Notes: generated by a model from the sequence alone, not told the origin. A DNA stretch of 64,000 nucleotides from Methylibium sp035476815 (GCA_035476815.1 DATILD010000104.1:95207-159206), one strand, 5' to 3'; counted from the stretch's first letter, positions 1 through 8,940 are shown. A program made the numbers and translations.

Positions 1-960
1 CGCGTCGAGAACGCCTGCGCCACCGGCACCGAAGCGCTGCGCGGCGCCGCCTACGCGGTGGCCGCCGGCGCCTACGACATCGTGTTGGCGCTCGGTGTCG
101 AGAAGCTCAAGGACACCGGCTACGGCGGCCTGCCGGTGCGCACACGCGGCATCGCCAACGACCTGTGGCTGCCCAACTCCACCGCGCCCGGCGCGTTCGC
201 GCAACTGGCCTCGGCCTACGCCGCCAAACACGGCGTCGAGATGAAGGACTTGAAGCGCGCGATGGCGCACATCTCGGTGAAGAGCCACGCCAACGCGGCG
301 CTGAACCCGAAGGCGCACCTGCGCAACAAGATCACCGAAGACGACGTGCTGAAGGCGATGACGATCGCCGCGCCGCTGGGCCTGTTCGACTGCAGCGGCG
401 TCAGCGACGGCGCCGCCTGCGCGATCCTCACCACGCCCGAGATCGCGCGCTCCCTCAAGCCCACGGCCGAGCTGGTGACGATCAAGGCGCTGGAGCTGTC
501 GGTCAGCAACGGCGAGGAGATGAGTTTCAGCAACTGGGACGGCTCGCACATCGCCACCGCCCGCACCGCCGGCGCCCGTGCCTATGCCGCGGCCGGCATC
601 ACCGACCCGCGCAAGCAGCTGCAGATGGCCGAGGTGCACGACTGCTTCTCGATCGCCGAAGCGGTGACGATGGAAGATCTGGGCTTCAGCGCCCCGGGCC
701 GCGTGATCCACGACGTGCTCGACGGTGTCTTCGACCGCGACGGTGCGCTGCCGGTCGGCCCCGACGGCGGGCTGAAGTGTTTCGGTCACCCGATCGGCGC
801 GTCGGGCCTGCGCATGGTCTACGAGCTGTACCTGCAGATCCACGGCCGCGCCGGCGAACGCCAGCTCAAGCACGTGGACCTGGGCCTGACCGAGAACCTC
901 GGCGGCCACCCGCACCAGAACGTCTGCGCCGTGTCCATCATCGGCCGGCAAGGCGCATGA
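1..960 (+). CDS. SCP2-type thiolase / acetyl-CoA acetyltransferase, 5' end outside window
   Basis: This is the C-terminal part (319 codons plus stop) of a thiolase. The reading frame is open from base 1, so the start lies upstream of the window. The sixth visible codon is the Cys of an NACATGT motif, the expected acyl-accepting nucleophile. A VHDCFS motif (codons at about 631-648) and a GHPIGASG motif (about 784-807) carry the two His residues of the thiolase active site. HDCF in place of the NEAF of classical FadA enzymes places it in the SCP2/SCP-x thiolase group. It would cleave a 3-ketoacyl-CoA with CoA. The stop is 28 bp before the BadH-like gene, and the two are probably co-transcribed. 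The substrate cannot be read from sequence. Confidence 0.85.
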   Translation, partial: RVENACATGTEALRGAAYAVAAGAYDIVLALGVEKLKDTGYGGLPVRTRGIANDLWLPNSTAPGAFAQLASAYAAKHGVEMKDLKRAMAHISVKSHANAALNPKAHLRNKITEDDVLKAMTIAAPLGLFDCSGVSDGAACAILTTPEIARSLKPTAELVTIKALELSVSNGEEMSFSNWDGSHIATARTAGARAYAAAGITDPRKQLQMAEVHDCFSIAEAVTMEDLGFSAPGRVIHDVLDGVFDRDGALPVGPDGGLKCFGHPIGASGLRMVYELYLQIHGRAGERQLKHVDLGLTENLGGHPHQNVCAVSIIGRQGA

Positions 961-988
961 TTTCCCAACATCCTACGGAGACCCATCC

Positions 989-1759
989 ATGAGAGGACTG
1001 ACAGGCAAGACCGCGATCGTCACCGGCGCGGGCAGCGGCATCGGCCGGGCCATCGCCGGACGGCTCGCTGCCGAAGGCTGCGTCGTCGGCGTGTTCGACA
1101 TCAACCGCCAGGGCGCCGACGAGACCGTCGCCGCCATCGAGGCCGCCGGCGGCAAGGCCGTGCCGGTGGCCTGCGACATCACCGACTACGCGGCCGTCAC
1201 CGCCGCCGTGGCCGGCTTCGAGGCCGCCACCGGCCGGGGCACCGACGTCCTGGTCAACAACGCCGGCTGGGACACGCCCATGCCCTTCCTGAAGACCGAC
1301 GAGGCCTTCTGGAAGAAGGTCACCGCGATCAACTGGTTCGGCCCGCTGCACATGACGCATGCGGTGGCCCAGGGCATGGCGGCGCGCAAGGGCGGCCGCA
1401 TCGTCAACATCGCCTCCGACGCGGGCCGTGTCGGCTCCTCGGGCGAGGTGGTCTATTCGGGCTGCAAGGGCGCGACCATCGCGTTCGCGAAGGCGCTGGC
1501 GCGCGAGGTCGCGCGCAGCAACGTGACGATCAACACCGTCTGCCCCGGTCCCACCGACACGCCGGCGATGGACGCCTTCGTCGGCACCGGCGAAGCCGGC
1601 CAGAAGATCCGCGACGCGATGGTGCGCGGCGTGCCGCTGGGCCGCATCGGCGTGCCCGACGACTACCCCGGCATCGTGGCCTTCCTGGCCAGCGACGACG
1701 CCGCCTTCATCACCGGCCAGACGATCAGCGTCTCGGGCGGTCTTTCCATGCACGGTTGA
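989..1759 (+). CDS. badH: BadH-like 2-hydroxycyclohexanecarboxyl-CoA dehydrogenase (SDR)
   Basis: This 256-residue classical short-chain dehydrogenase has the NAD-binding TGAGSGIG motif at residues 12-19, an NNAG motif near residue 90, and an intact catalytic Ser and YxxxK (YSGCK). The stretch with NNAGWD, the ASDA-x-RVGSSGE segment and the CPGPTDT segment closely match what I recall of Rhodopseudomonas palustris BadH. That enzyme oxidises 2-hydroxycyclohexanecarboxyl-CoA to the 2-keto form in anaerobic cyclohexanecarboxylate and benzoate degradation. The next gene is BadI-like, the following step in that pathway, which supports the call. A substituted or fused ring substrate is equally possible. 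The ATG is preceded by an AGGAGAC-like stretch (ACGGAGACC) at about 975-983. Confidence 0.75.
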   Translation: MRGLTGKTAIVTGAGSGIGRAIAGRLAAEGCVVGVFDINRQGADETVAAIEAAGGKAVPVACDITDYAAVTAAVAGFEAATGRGTDVLVNNAGWDTPMPFLKTDEAFWKKVTAINWFGPLHMTHAVAQGMAARKGGRIVNIASDAGRVGSSGEVVYSGCKGATIAFAKALAREVARSNVTINTVCPGPTDTPAMDAFVGTGEAGQKIRDAMVRGVPLGRIGVPDDYPGIVAFLASDDAAFITGQTISVSGGLSMHG

Positions 1760-1766
1760 GAGCATC

Positions 1767-2561
1767 ATGACCCAGTACAAGGACATCACCTACGAGGTCG
1801 GCGAGAACGCCGTCCGCATCACGATCAACCGCCCCGAGGTCTTCAACGCGTTCCGCGCGCAGACCGTCGAGGAACTGATCCTGGCTTTCCGTCGTGCCGA
1901 CGAGGAGCGCAGCGTCAACACGGTGATCTTCACCGGTGCGGGCGACAAGGCCTTCTGCACGGGGGGCGATCAGAAGGTCCATCTGTCCGAGGACGGCCTC
2001 TACGGCCCGCGCGGCATGGTGGGCCTGCCGATCGAGGAACTGCAAAGCGCGATCCGCGACTGCCGCAAGGTGGTCATTGCGCGCGTGCAGGGTTTCGCGA
2101 TCGGTGGCGGCAACGTCTTCGCGACGATCTGCGACCTGACCATCGCCTCGGAGAAGGCCCAGTTCGGCCAGGTCGGACCGAAGGTGGGTTCGGTCGATCC
2201 GGGCTTCGGCACCGCCTACCTGGCGCGTGTCGTCGGCGAGAAGCGGGCGCGCGAGATGTGGTTCACCTGCCGGCGCGTCCCCGCGCAGCAGGCGCTCGAT
2301 TGGGGTCTGGCCAACCAGGTCGTCCCCCACGATCAGCTCGACGCCGAATGCGAGGCCTGGGCCGCCGAGATCAACGCCATGAGCCCGACCGCCATCGCGA
2401 TCGCCAAGCGCTCCTTCAATGCCGACAGCGAGAACATCCGCGGCATCAGCTTCATGGGCGTGGCCGCGGTCAAGGGCTACTACCAGAGCGAGGAATCGAA
2501 GGAAGGCGTGCGTGCGTTCAACGAGAAACGCAAGCCCGACTTCAAGAAGTTCGCCGGCTGA
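1767..2561 (+). CDS. badI: BadI-like 2-ketocyclohexanecarboxyl-CoA hydrolase
   Basis: This 264-residue crotonase-fold protein resembles R. palustris BadI along its whole length as I remember it: an FCTGGDQ segment near residue 65, a GLP-x-EELxxAIRD segment, the ARVQG-[FY]-AIGGGNV loop and the FGQVGPK-x-GSVDPG-[FY]-GTA segment. BadI is a MenB-like crotonase that hydrolytically opens the ring of 2-ketocyclohexanecarboxyl-CoA to give pimeloyl-CoA, a reversed Dieckmann-type reaction. It starts 7 bp after the BadH-like stop, so both ring-cleavage steps are translated together. Ring opening of an alicyclic CoA thioester is the best-supported specific chemistry in this region. The precise ring substituents are unknown. 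Confidence 0.82.
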   Translation: MTQYKDITYEVGENAVRITINRPEVFNAFRAQTVEELILAFRRADEERSVNTVIFTGAGDKAFCTGGDQKVHLSEDGLYGPRGMVGLPIEELQSAIRDCRKVVIARVQGFAIGGGNVFATICDLTIASEKAQFGQVGPKVGSVDPGFGTAYLARVVGEKRAREMWFTCRRVPAQQALDWGLANQVVPHDQLDAECEAWAAEINAMSPTAIAIAKRSFNADSENIRGISFMGVAAVKGYYQSEESKEGVRAFNEKRKPDFKKFAG

Positions 2562-2591
2562 GCCCCGGCCGTCGACCAGGAGACCCGAGCC

Positions 2592-4166
2592 ATGTGGCTA
2601 CATGCGGACGTCAAGGTGCTTCCCGACATCGTGCGCCACCGGGCGCGCGTCAGCCCGGACAAGACGGCGCTGATCGAAGGCTCGAGACGAACGAGCTTTC
2701 GCGAGCTCGATGCCTCGACCAACCGCGTGGCCCATGCGCTGGCGCGCGAGGGCGTCGGCGCGGGCGCGGTGGTGGCCTACCTGGGCAAGAACTCGACCGC
2801 GTTCTTCGAGATCCTGTTCGGCGCCGGCAAGGTCGGCTGCACGCTGCTGCCGCTGAACTGGCGCCTGGCCGCCGCCGAGCTCGTGCCCATCGTCGATGAC
2901 GCCCAGCCGGTGCTGCTGTTCGCCGACAAGGACCACCTGACCCTCGTCGACGCGGTGCTGCAGGGCAGCCGCCGTCCGGCCAAGGTGGTGGTCATCGATC
3001 TCGCGGCGGGCGGGGCCGACATGGCCGCCTGGTGCGGGGCGGTGCCCGACACCGACCCGGTGCTGGCCGTCGACCCCGATGCGATCGCGCTGCTGATGTA
3101 CACCTCGGGCACGACCGGCAAGGCCAAGGGCGTGCAGATGACGCACCGCGGCCTGGGCTTCATGCGGCTGTGCGAATGCCTCGAGCCGACCATGCAGTGG
3201 CGCGACGACGACGCGCTGCTGATGGTGATGCCCAACTTCCACCTGCTCGGCGCCAGCCTGCCGATCCAGTCGCTCTACAACGGCTCGACCGTGTCGATCC
3301 TGCCGCTGATGGAGCCGGGCAAGCTGCTCGGCCTGATCCAGCGCGACAAGCCGACCATCCTGGTGCTGGCGCCGACGGTGATCCAGATGATCCTGGACCA
3401 CCCCGACGCGAAGACGACCGACTTCTCGTCGGTGCGGCTGACGATGTACGCCGGCTCGCCGATCAACGCCCAGCTGCTCAAGCGCGCCATCGTCGAGATG
3501 AAGTGCGAGTTCATGCAGTTCTACGGCGCCACCGAGAGCCTGGGCGCCATCACCATCCTGCGGCCGGACCAGCACGACCTCGTCAACGAGGAGAAGCTCA
3601 AGTCCTGCGGCACGCCGCTGCCGCTGATGGAGCTGAAGATCGTCGACGCGGCGGGCGCGGAAGTGCCGGCCGGCACGCCGGGTGAATTCCTGCTGCGCTC
3701 GCCGGCCATGTTCATCGGCTACCGCAACCAGCCCGAGGCCACGGCCGCGGTGCTGCGCGACGGCTGGTACCACACCGGCGATGCCGGCTACCGCGACGCC
3801 AAGGACGGGCTCTACTACCTGATCGACCGCGTCAAGGACATGATCGTCACCGGTGGCGAGAACGTCTACTCGGCCGAGGTCGAGCAGGTGCTGCAGCGGC
3901 ACCCGGCGGTGGCGATGTCCGCGGTGGTCGCGGCCCCCGACCCGCAGTGGGGCGAGAAGGTCACCGCGGTGGTCGTGCTGAAGAAGGGCGCCAGCGCCAC
4001 CGAGGACGAGCTGCGCCAGCACTGCCGCGGCCTGATCGCCGGCTTCAAGGTGCCCAAGCAGATCAGCTTCACGGAGGCGCTGCCGATCAGCCCGACCGGC
4101 AAGATCCTCAAGCGCGTGCTGCGCGACGCGCTGTGGCAGGGCCAGGGCGGCCGCGCCGTCGGCTGA
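2592..4166 (+). CDS. Acyl-CoA ligase (AMP-binding, ANL superfamily)
   Basis: This 524-residue adenylate-forming ligase has the P-loop-like motif YTSGTTGKAKG at about residues 169-181, the YGATES A5-type motif near residue 312, a TGD motif in the hinge region and the C-terminal catalytic Lys in PTGKILKR. Such enzymes activate a carboxylic acid to its CoA thioester via an acyl-adenylate. It follows the BadI-like gene by 30 bp with an AGGAGAC ribosome-binding site. The context suggests it loads an alicyclic or medium-chain acid into the pathway, a role like that of AliA for cyclohexanecarboxylate. Sequence alone does not separate that from a FadD3-like or fatty-acid ligase. Confidence 0.85.
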   Translation: MWLHADVKVLPDIVRHRARVSPDKTALIEGSRRTSFRELDASTNRVAHALAREGVGAGAVVAYLGKNSTAFFEILFGAGKVGCTLLPLNWRLAAAELVPIVDDAQPVLLFADKDHLTLVDAVLQGSRRPAKVVVIDLAAGGADMAAWCGAVPDTDPVLAVDPDAIALLMYTSGTTGKAKGVQMTHRGLGFMRLCECLEPTMQWRDDDALLMVMPNFHLLGASLPIQSLYNGSTVSILPLMEPGKLLGLIQRDKPTILVLAPTVIQMILDHPDAKTTDFSSVRLTMYAGSPINAQLLKRAIVEMKCEFMQFYGATESLGAITILRPDQHDLVNEEKLKSCGTPLPLMELKIVDAAGAEVPAGTPGEFLLRSPAMFIGYRNQPEATAAVLRDGWYHTGDAGYRDAKDGLYYLIDRVKDMIVTGGENVYSAEVEQVLQRHPAVAMSAVVAAPDPQWGEKVTAVVVLKKGASATEDELRQHCRGLIAGFKVPKQISFTEALPISPTGKILKRVLRDALWQGQGGRAVG

Positions 4167-4190
4167 GCGCGGGTCACGGAGATCGCTGAA

Positions 4191-5741
4191 TTGACTTCAT
4201 CCATCCACACCACGCTGGAGGCCGACGGCCTGCTGCTGGCCACCATTGACATGCCCGGCCGTTCGATGAACGTGTTCTCGGTCGAGCTGATGGACGCGCT
4301 CGACGCGCTGATGGACCGTGTCGAGTCCGACGCGGCGGTGCGCGGCGTCGTGCTCACGTCGGGCAAGCCGTCGTTCCTGGCCGGCGCCGAGCTCGACATG
4401 GTGCGCGGCTACACGGTCAGCGCCCGCACGCTGGCGCACGACGCGCTGTTCGAGCTGTGCGGCCGGCTGGGCCGGCAGTTCGTGCGGCTGGAGGCCTGTG
4501 CCAAGCCCTGGGTCGCGGCCGTCAACGGCATCGCGCTGGGCGGCGGGCTGGAGCTGGCGATGGCCTGCCGGGCGCGCCTGGTGACCGACGATCCGCGCAC
4601 CCTGATCGGCCTGCCCGAGGTGCGCTGGGGCCTGCTGCCCGGGGCCGGCGGCACGCAGCGGCTGCCGCGGCTGGCGGGCTTCGACGCCGGCCTGGCGCTG
4701 CTGCTGACCGGCCGCTCGATGAACCCGACCGAGGCGGTGCAGCTGGGCGTGTTCGCGGCCGCCGTGCCGGCCGACCGGCTGCTCGACGACGCGCGCGCGC
4801 TGGCGCGTTCGCTGCAGGGGCAGGCGCCGGACGCCGCGGCGAAGTTCCGCCATCTCGACCAGGCCGACGTGCCGGCGCGGACCGACGAGACCGTGCGCGC
4901 GCTGGCGCGTCGCCACGGCGTCTCGGATGCCGACTTCCGCGACTACCCGGCCCACGAGACCATCATCGACTGCGTGCTGCTCGGCGCCCGCCAGCCGCTG
5001 GCCGAGGCCACCGCCACCGAGATGCGGAAGTTCCTGCGGCTGATGACCGACCCGGTCGCGGGCCAGATGGTGCGCACGCTGTTCCTGAATCGCCAGCGCG
5101 CCGAGCGCGAACAGGCCGCGCCGGCGCAGCTGCGCGTGCAGGGCATCGCGGTCGGCGCGCTGTCGCCGCCGGTGGCGCTGTGGAAGGAGGCGCTCGCCAA
5201 GACGCGCCTGCCGCTGGTCGAGGACATGTCGTTGCCGCCGGACTCGATGCAGCTCACCGACAGCCTGGACGGCGTTCACCTGGTGCGGCTGGCGGCCGTG
5301 ACCAGCGGGCCGTTCGCCGGCAACGGCGGGGCCGCGCAGGCGGTGCTCACGCCCGCCGGCGCCTACGGCCGCGTGCTCGAGATCGTCAAGGCCAGCGAGG
5401 CCCAGGGTCATGCGCTGGCCAGTCTGGCGTCCCGCATGGGCAACACGCTGCCCTACCGCAGCGGCGACGGCGCGAGCGTGCTGCAGCGCCTGGCCGCGGC
5501 CGGCGCCGACGGACCGGAGGCACAGTCGCTCGCGGCCGTACGGCTGCTGGCGCTCGGCGCCGCCCCGCAGGCCGAGACGCTGGACGTGGTGGCCTGCGTG
5601 GCCGGCCTGGCGCCGGCCTACACCGGGGGGCCGCTGGCCCGTTTCTGGACCCACCGGGCGCGGCTGCAGGACCGCCTGGACGATGCCGCACGATCCGCCT
5701 GGCCCCAGCTCGAGCCGCGGCTGCGGGAGGCCTGCGGGTGA
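4191..5741 (+). CDS. Enoyl-CoA hydratase with long degenerate C-terminal region
   Basis: The first roughly 200 of 516 residues form a crotonase domain like the N-terminal part of FadB/FadJ. Both hydratase glutamates are present, in GGGLELA and in LPEVRWGLLPGAGGTQ. The remaining ~300 residues sit where the 3-hydroxyacyl-CoA dehydrogenase domain would be, but I see no GxGxxG nucleotide-binding motif there, and multifunctional FadJ proteins are about 700 residues. The C-terminal part may therefore be a decayed or structural dehydrogenase relic. The start is a TTG with an ACGGAGA site 8-14 bp upstream; it places the conserved TIDMPGRSMNV segment where the family has it. The next gene overlaps by GTGA. 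It probably hydrates an enoyl-CoA. Confidence 0.8.
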   Translation: MTSSIHTTLEADGLLLATIDMPGRSMNVFSVELMDALDALMDRVESDAAVRGVVLTSGKPSFLAGAELDMVRGYTVSARTLAHDALFELCGRLGRQFVRLEACAKPWVAAVNGIALGGGLELAMACRARLVTDDPRTLIGLPEVRWGLLPGAGGTQRLPRLAGFDAGLALLLTGRSMNPTEAVQLGVFAAAVPADRLLDDARALARSLQGQAPDAAAKFRHLDQADVPARTDETVRALARRHGVSDADFRDYPAHETIIDCVLLGARQPLAEATATEMRKFLRLMTDPVAGQMVRTLFLNRQRAEREQAAPAQLRVQGIAVGALSPPVALWKEALAKTRLPLVEDMSLPPDSMQLTDSLDGVHLVRLAAVTSGPFAGNGGAAQAVLTPAGAYGRVLEIVKASEAQGHALASLASRMGNTLPYRSGDGASVLQRLAAAGADGPEAQSLAAVRLLALGAAPQAETLDVVACVAGLAPAYTGGPLARFWTHRARLQDRLDDAARSAWPQLEPRLREACG

Positions 5742-6178
5742 TCGACCGCCGCCACATCGGCTACACCACCGCGCCGACCCGCGTGCCGGTGGAGGCCTGG
5801 CGCGTGCAGCTGTTCTGCCGCGCCATCGGCGAGACCTCGCCGGTGCACTGGGACGAGGCCGCGGCGCGCCGCGCCGGCCATGCGGGCTGCCCGGTGCCGC
5901 CGACCTTCCTGAAGGCGCTGGAGACCGAGCACTGCAGCAGCGCCACGCTGCTGCAGCAGCTGCAGGTCTCGGTCGGTCGCGTGCTGCACGCCGAGCAGAG
6001 CTTCAGCTTCCTGCGCCCGGTGCACGTGGGCGACGAGGTCGAGATCACGCGCAGCATCACCGACCTGTACGACAAGCGCGACGGCGCGCTGAGCTTCGTC
6101 GTCGTGCAGACCCGCTACGGCGTCGGCGGGCAGGACGCGGCCAGCAGCGTGCAGACCATCCTGGTGCGCAATGGCTGA
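5738..6178 (+). CDS. MaoC-like hydratase, N-terminal-half subunit (FAS1-type dehydratase domain)
   Basis: This 146-residue hotdog-fold protein of the MaoC N-terminal/FAS1-dehydratase type starts at a GTG that shares GTGA with the upstream stop. It has the PPTFLKAL segment and a C-terminal strand pattern ending in the TDLYDKRDGALSFVVVQTRY region, but lacks the D-x5-H hydratase motif. In two-gene MaoC systems one subunit is catalytic and the other binds the acyl chain; here the catalytic motif is in the next gene, which overlaps by 8 nt. The pair would form a heteromeric (R)-type enoyl-CoA hydratase. The same arrangement recurs at 54914-55788. Confidence 0.75.
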   Translation: MIDRRHIGYTTAPTRVPVEAWRVQLFCRAIGETSPVHWDEAAARRAGHAGCPVPPTFLKALETEHCSSATLLQQLQVSVGRVLHAEQSFSFLRPVHVGDEVEITRSITDLYDKRDGALSFVVVQTRYGVGGQDAASSVQTILVRNG

Positions 6179-6560
6179 GCGCGGCCCGTTTCCCCCGACG
6201 CTGGCACTGCGCTGCGGTCCGATCGGCGCGGTCGAGCTCGCGCTCTATGCCGCCGCTTCGGGCGACCACAACCCGCTGCACCTGGACGAGGCCGTCGCGC
6301 GCGGCGCGGGCTTCGAGCGGCCGGTGGTGCACGGCATGCTGACGATGGCCTGCGTCGCGCGCCTGTTCACCGAGGCCTTCGGCGCCGCCGCGCTGCAGAC
6401 CCTGCACACCCGCTTCACCGGCGCCACGCTGCGCGGCGACGTGCTGCTGTTCGACGCGACGCTGACCGAAGCCGAGGGTGACGAGGCCCGCTACACGCTG
6501 ACCGGCCGCACCGAGGGCGGCCAGGAGATCGTGACCGGCAGCGCCCAGGTCCGGCGATGA
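6171..6560 (+). CDS. MaoC-like enoyl-CoA hydratase, catalytic-half subunit
   Basis: This 129-residue hotdog-fold protein has the hydratase motif with Asp and His in SGDHNPLHLDE near residues 30-40, followed by the VVHGMLTMA segment typical of MaoC-type (R)-specific enoyl-CoA hydratases. It overlaps the preceding hotdog gene by 8 nt, indicating obligate co-translation with a partner. The likely reaction is addition of water to a 2-enoyl-CoA. Split MaoC pairs are common in bacterial pathways for bulky substrates such as steroid side chains, because a heteromer opens a wider acyl pocket; applying that here is inference. Confidence 0.8.
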   Translation: MAERGPFPPTLALRCGPIGAVELALYAAASGDHNPLHLDEAVARGAGFERPVVHGMLTMACVARLFTEAFGAAALQTLHTRFTGATLRGDVLLFDATLTEAEGDEARYTLTGRTEGGQEIVTGSAQVRR

Positions 6561-6618
6561 GCCCCGCCCGGCCGCCCGAAGGGGCTCGCACCGCAGTGCG
6601 AAGCACGAAGGGACTCCA

Positions 6619-7869
6619 GTGAACGCGACTTTCAAGCGGCTGGTCGACGCGCTGCGGCCCGGCGAGCGGGTGTTCGTGTCCGCGATCGCCGGCCAGTCGG
6701 CCCTGCTGGTCGAGGAACTGCAGGCCGATCCCGAACGCGCGCGCGGCGTGCACTTCACCGGCGTGCAGTTCCCGGGCATCGACACGCTGGACTACCTGGC
6801 CGTGCACCGCGAGGCCCGGCTCACCGCCTACTTCATGTCGCCGGCGGTGCGCCGCGGCCTGGCCGAGGGCCGGGCAGAGCTGCTGGCGGAGGACTATGCG
6901 GGCATCGCCCGGCACCTGCAGCAGGGTCCCGCGCCGGACCTGGCGATCGCCCAGCTCAGCCCGCCCGATGCGCAGGGCCGCTGCAGCCTGGGCGTCAGCC
7001 ACGACTTCATGCCGCTGGTGTGGGCGAGGGCGCGGCGCCGCATCGCGCACATCAACCCGCGGATGCCGCGCACCCGCGGCAGCTTCGAGATCGCGCTATC
7101 CGACCTCGACGGCCTCGTCGAGGCCGAGCGCGAATTGCTGGACTACGCCGACCCCGCGCTGGGCGAGCTGGATCACCGCATCGCCGCCCAGGCCGCGGCG
7201 CTGGTGCAGGACGGCGACACGCTGCAGTTCGGCATCGGCACCGTGCCGCTGGCGCTGGGCGGCGCGCTGGCCGGCCACCGGCGGCTGAAGGTGCACGCGG
7301 GCATGATCACCCAGGCCGTGCGCCAGCTGCACGAGGCCGGCGCGCTCGATCCGGATGCGGCGATCACCACTGGCGCGGCGCTCGGCGATGCCGCGCTGCG
7401 CGACTTCGTGGCCCGCCACCCGGCAATCCGGTTCACCGACGTGACCCGCACGCATGCGCTGGCCGCCATCGCCTCGATCCCGCGCTTCGTCGCGGTCAAC
7501 TCGGCGGTCGAGGTGGATCTGTTCGGGCAGGTCAATTCCGAACGCGCGAACGGCGCCCTGCTGGCCGGCGCCGGGGGGCTGCCGGTGTTCGCCCAGGGCG
7601 CGCTGTTGTCGCCGGGCGGCCGGCTGCTGATCTGCCTGCGCGCCACCGCCGCGCGCGGCACGGTCTCGCGCATCGTGCCGGCGCTCGACGGCCAGGGCCT
7701 GTGCACGCTGCCGCGCCACCTGGCCGACGCGGTGATCACCGAGCACGGCGTGGCCGAACTGCGCGGCCGCAGTGTCGAGCAGCGCGCCCAGGCGCTGATC
7801 GGCATCGCCGCGCCCGAGCACCGCGCCGGGCTGGCGGCGGCCTGGGAACGGCTGCGGGCCGGCCTCTGA
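6619..7869 (+). CDS. Acetyl-CoA hydrolase / acyl-CoA:carboxylate CoA-transferase family
   Basis: This 416-residue protein of the acetyl-CoA hydrolase/transferase family (the 4-hydroxybutyrate CoA-transferase and succinyl-CoA:acetate transferase fold) starts at GTG. It has the FGIGTVP segment near residue 200, the catalytic Glu in the NSAVEVDLFGQVNSE segment near residue 296 and the GAGGLPVFAQGA loop. It would move CoA between thioesters and free acids or hydrolyse acyl-CoA. In a catabolic cluster this can activate the substrate at the expense of acetyl- or succinyl-CoA, or recover free CoA. The 58-bp gap before it includes a small hairpin (CGCAC-CGCA-GTGCG). It converges with the oxidoreductase gene, with 2 bp between stops. 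Confidence 0.8.
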   Translation: MNATFKRLVDALRPGERVFVSAIAGQSALLVEELQADPERARGVHFTGVQFPGIDTLDYLAVHREARLTAYFMSPAVRRGLAEGRAELLAEDYAGIARHLQQGPAPDLAIAQLSPPDAQGRCSLGVSHDFMPLVWARARRRIAHINPRMPRTRGSFEIALSDLDGLVEAERELLDYADPALGELDHRIAAQAAALVQDGDTLQFGIGTVPLALGGALAGHRRLKVHAGMITQAVRQLHEAGALDPDAAITTGAALGDAALRDFVARHPAIRFTDVTRTHALAAIASIPRFVAVNSAVEVDLFGQVNSERANGALLAGAGGLPVFAQGALLSPGGRLLICLRATAARGTVSRIVPALDGQGLCTLPRHLADAVITEHGVAELRGRSVEQRAQALIGIAAPEHRAGLAAAWERLRAGL

Positions 7870-7871
7870 AC

Positions 7872-8891
7872 TCAGAGCTCCGCGATCCGGATCAGCCGCT
7901 TGCCCAGGTTGTCGCCGCGGTAGAGCCCGGCGATCGCGTCCGGCGCCTGTTCGATGCCGACCAGGATGTCTTCCAGATAACGCAGCCGGCCGTCGCGCAG
8001 CCACTGCGCCAGGTCGCGGTAGGCGGCTTCGTAGTGATCGCGGTGATCGAAGATCACGAAGCCCTGCATGCGCGCGCGGTTCACCAGCAGCTGCCGCTCG
8101 ACGCGCGGCCCGCTCGGCACCGGGGTCCAGCTCGCGATGGCCGCGGTGCCGCAGATGATCACCCGCGCGCCGACGCGCAGATGGCTCATCACGGCATCGC
8201 TGATCGCCCCCGAGGTGTTGTCGTAGTAGATGTCGACGCCGGCGCCGCAGGCCTCGGCCAGGCGTTCGGCGAAGTCGGGCGCCTTGTAGTCGACCGCCGC
8301 ATCGAAGCCGAACTCGTCCAGGCACAGACGCCGCTTGGCCTCGCCGCCGGTGATGCCGACGGTGCGGCAGCCCTTGAGCTTGGCGATCTGGCCGACGCAG
8401 GAACCCACGGCGCCGGCCGCGGTCGAGACGACCACGGTTTCGCCCTCGCGCGGCTGGCCGATCTGCAGCAGGCCGTAGTGCGCGGTCACGCCGTTGATGC
8501 CCAGCACCCCCAACGCGGTGGACAGCGGCAGGTCGCGCTCGACGATCTGGCGCTCGATGGCCGCCCCGTCCACCACCGCATAGTCCTGCCAGCCGAACAG
8601 GCCGGTGACCCAGGCGCCGACGGCCACGTCGGGATGCCGCGAGGCCTCGACGCGCCCGGCGGCGAACGAGCGCATCACCCCGCCCAGCGGCACCGGCTCG
8701 CTGTAGTTGGCGACCGCGCTGACCCAGCCGCGCATCGCCGGCTCGACCGACAGGTAGACGTTGCGCACCAGCACCTGGCCCTCGGCCAGCGCCGGCACGG
8801 CGGCCTCGGCGAGTTCGAAGTGTTCGGCCTGGGGAATGCCGGGCGGGCGCGCCTTCAGGCGCACCTGGCGGTTGCGGAGCGGGGTCGTCAT
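7872..8891 (-). CDS. Zinc-independent medium-chain NADPH oxidoreductase (CurA/LTB4-dehydrogenase type)
   Basis: This 339-residue medium-chain reductase reads from an ATG at 8891; an in-frame upstream codon at 8933 is less likely. It has the SVEPAMRGW segment, the AAGAVGS nucleotide-binding stretch near residue 160 and the YYDNTSG segment, all typical of prostaglandin/leukotriene-type alkenal reductases, and no zinc-binding Cys/His set. These enzymes reduce activated C=C bonds with NADPH. It is the only - strand gene in the first 20 kb, and it is divergent from the MaoC gene at 9003 across a 111-bp promoter region with a perfect 12-bp palindrome. A role in saturating an enone or enoyl intermediate is plausible. 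Confidence 0.8.
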   Translation of the reverse strand: MTTPLRNRQVRLKARPPGIPQAEHFELAEAAVPALAEGQVLVRNVYLSVEPAMRGWVSAVANYSEPVPLGGVMRSFAAGRVEASRHPDVAVGAWVTGLFGWQDYAVVDGAAIERQIVERDLPLSTALGVLGINGVTAHYGLLQIGQPREGETVVVSTAAGAVGSCVGQIAKLKGCRTVGITGGEAKRRLCLDEFGFDAAVDYKAPDFAERLAEACGAGVDIYYDNTSGAISDAVMSHLRVGARVIICGTAAIASWTPVPSGPRVERQLLVNRARMQGFVIFDHRDHYEAAYRDLAQWLRDGRLRYLEDILVGIEQAPDAIAGLYRGDNLGKRLIRIAEL

Positions 8892-8940
8892 GTCAGCTTG
8901 GCCTTCGACGGATGAGGGGAAACACGGTAGCATCTGATCG

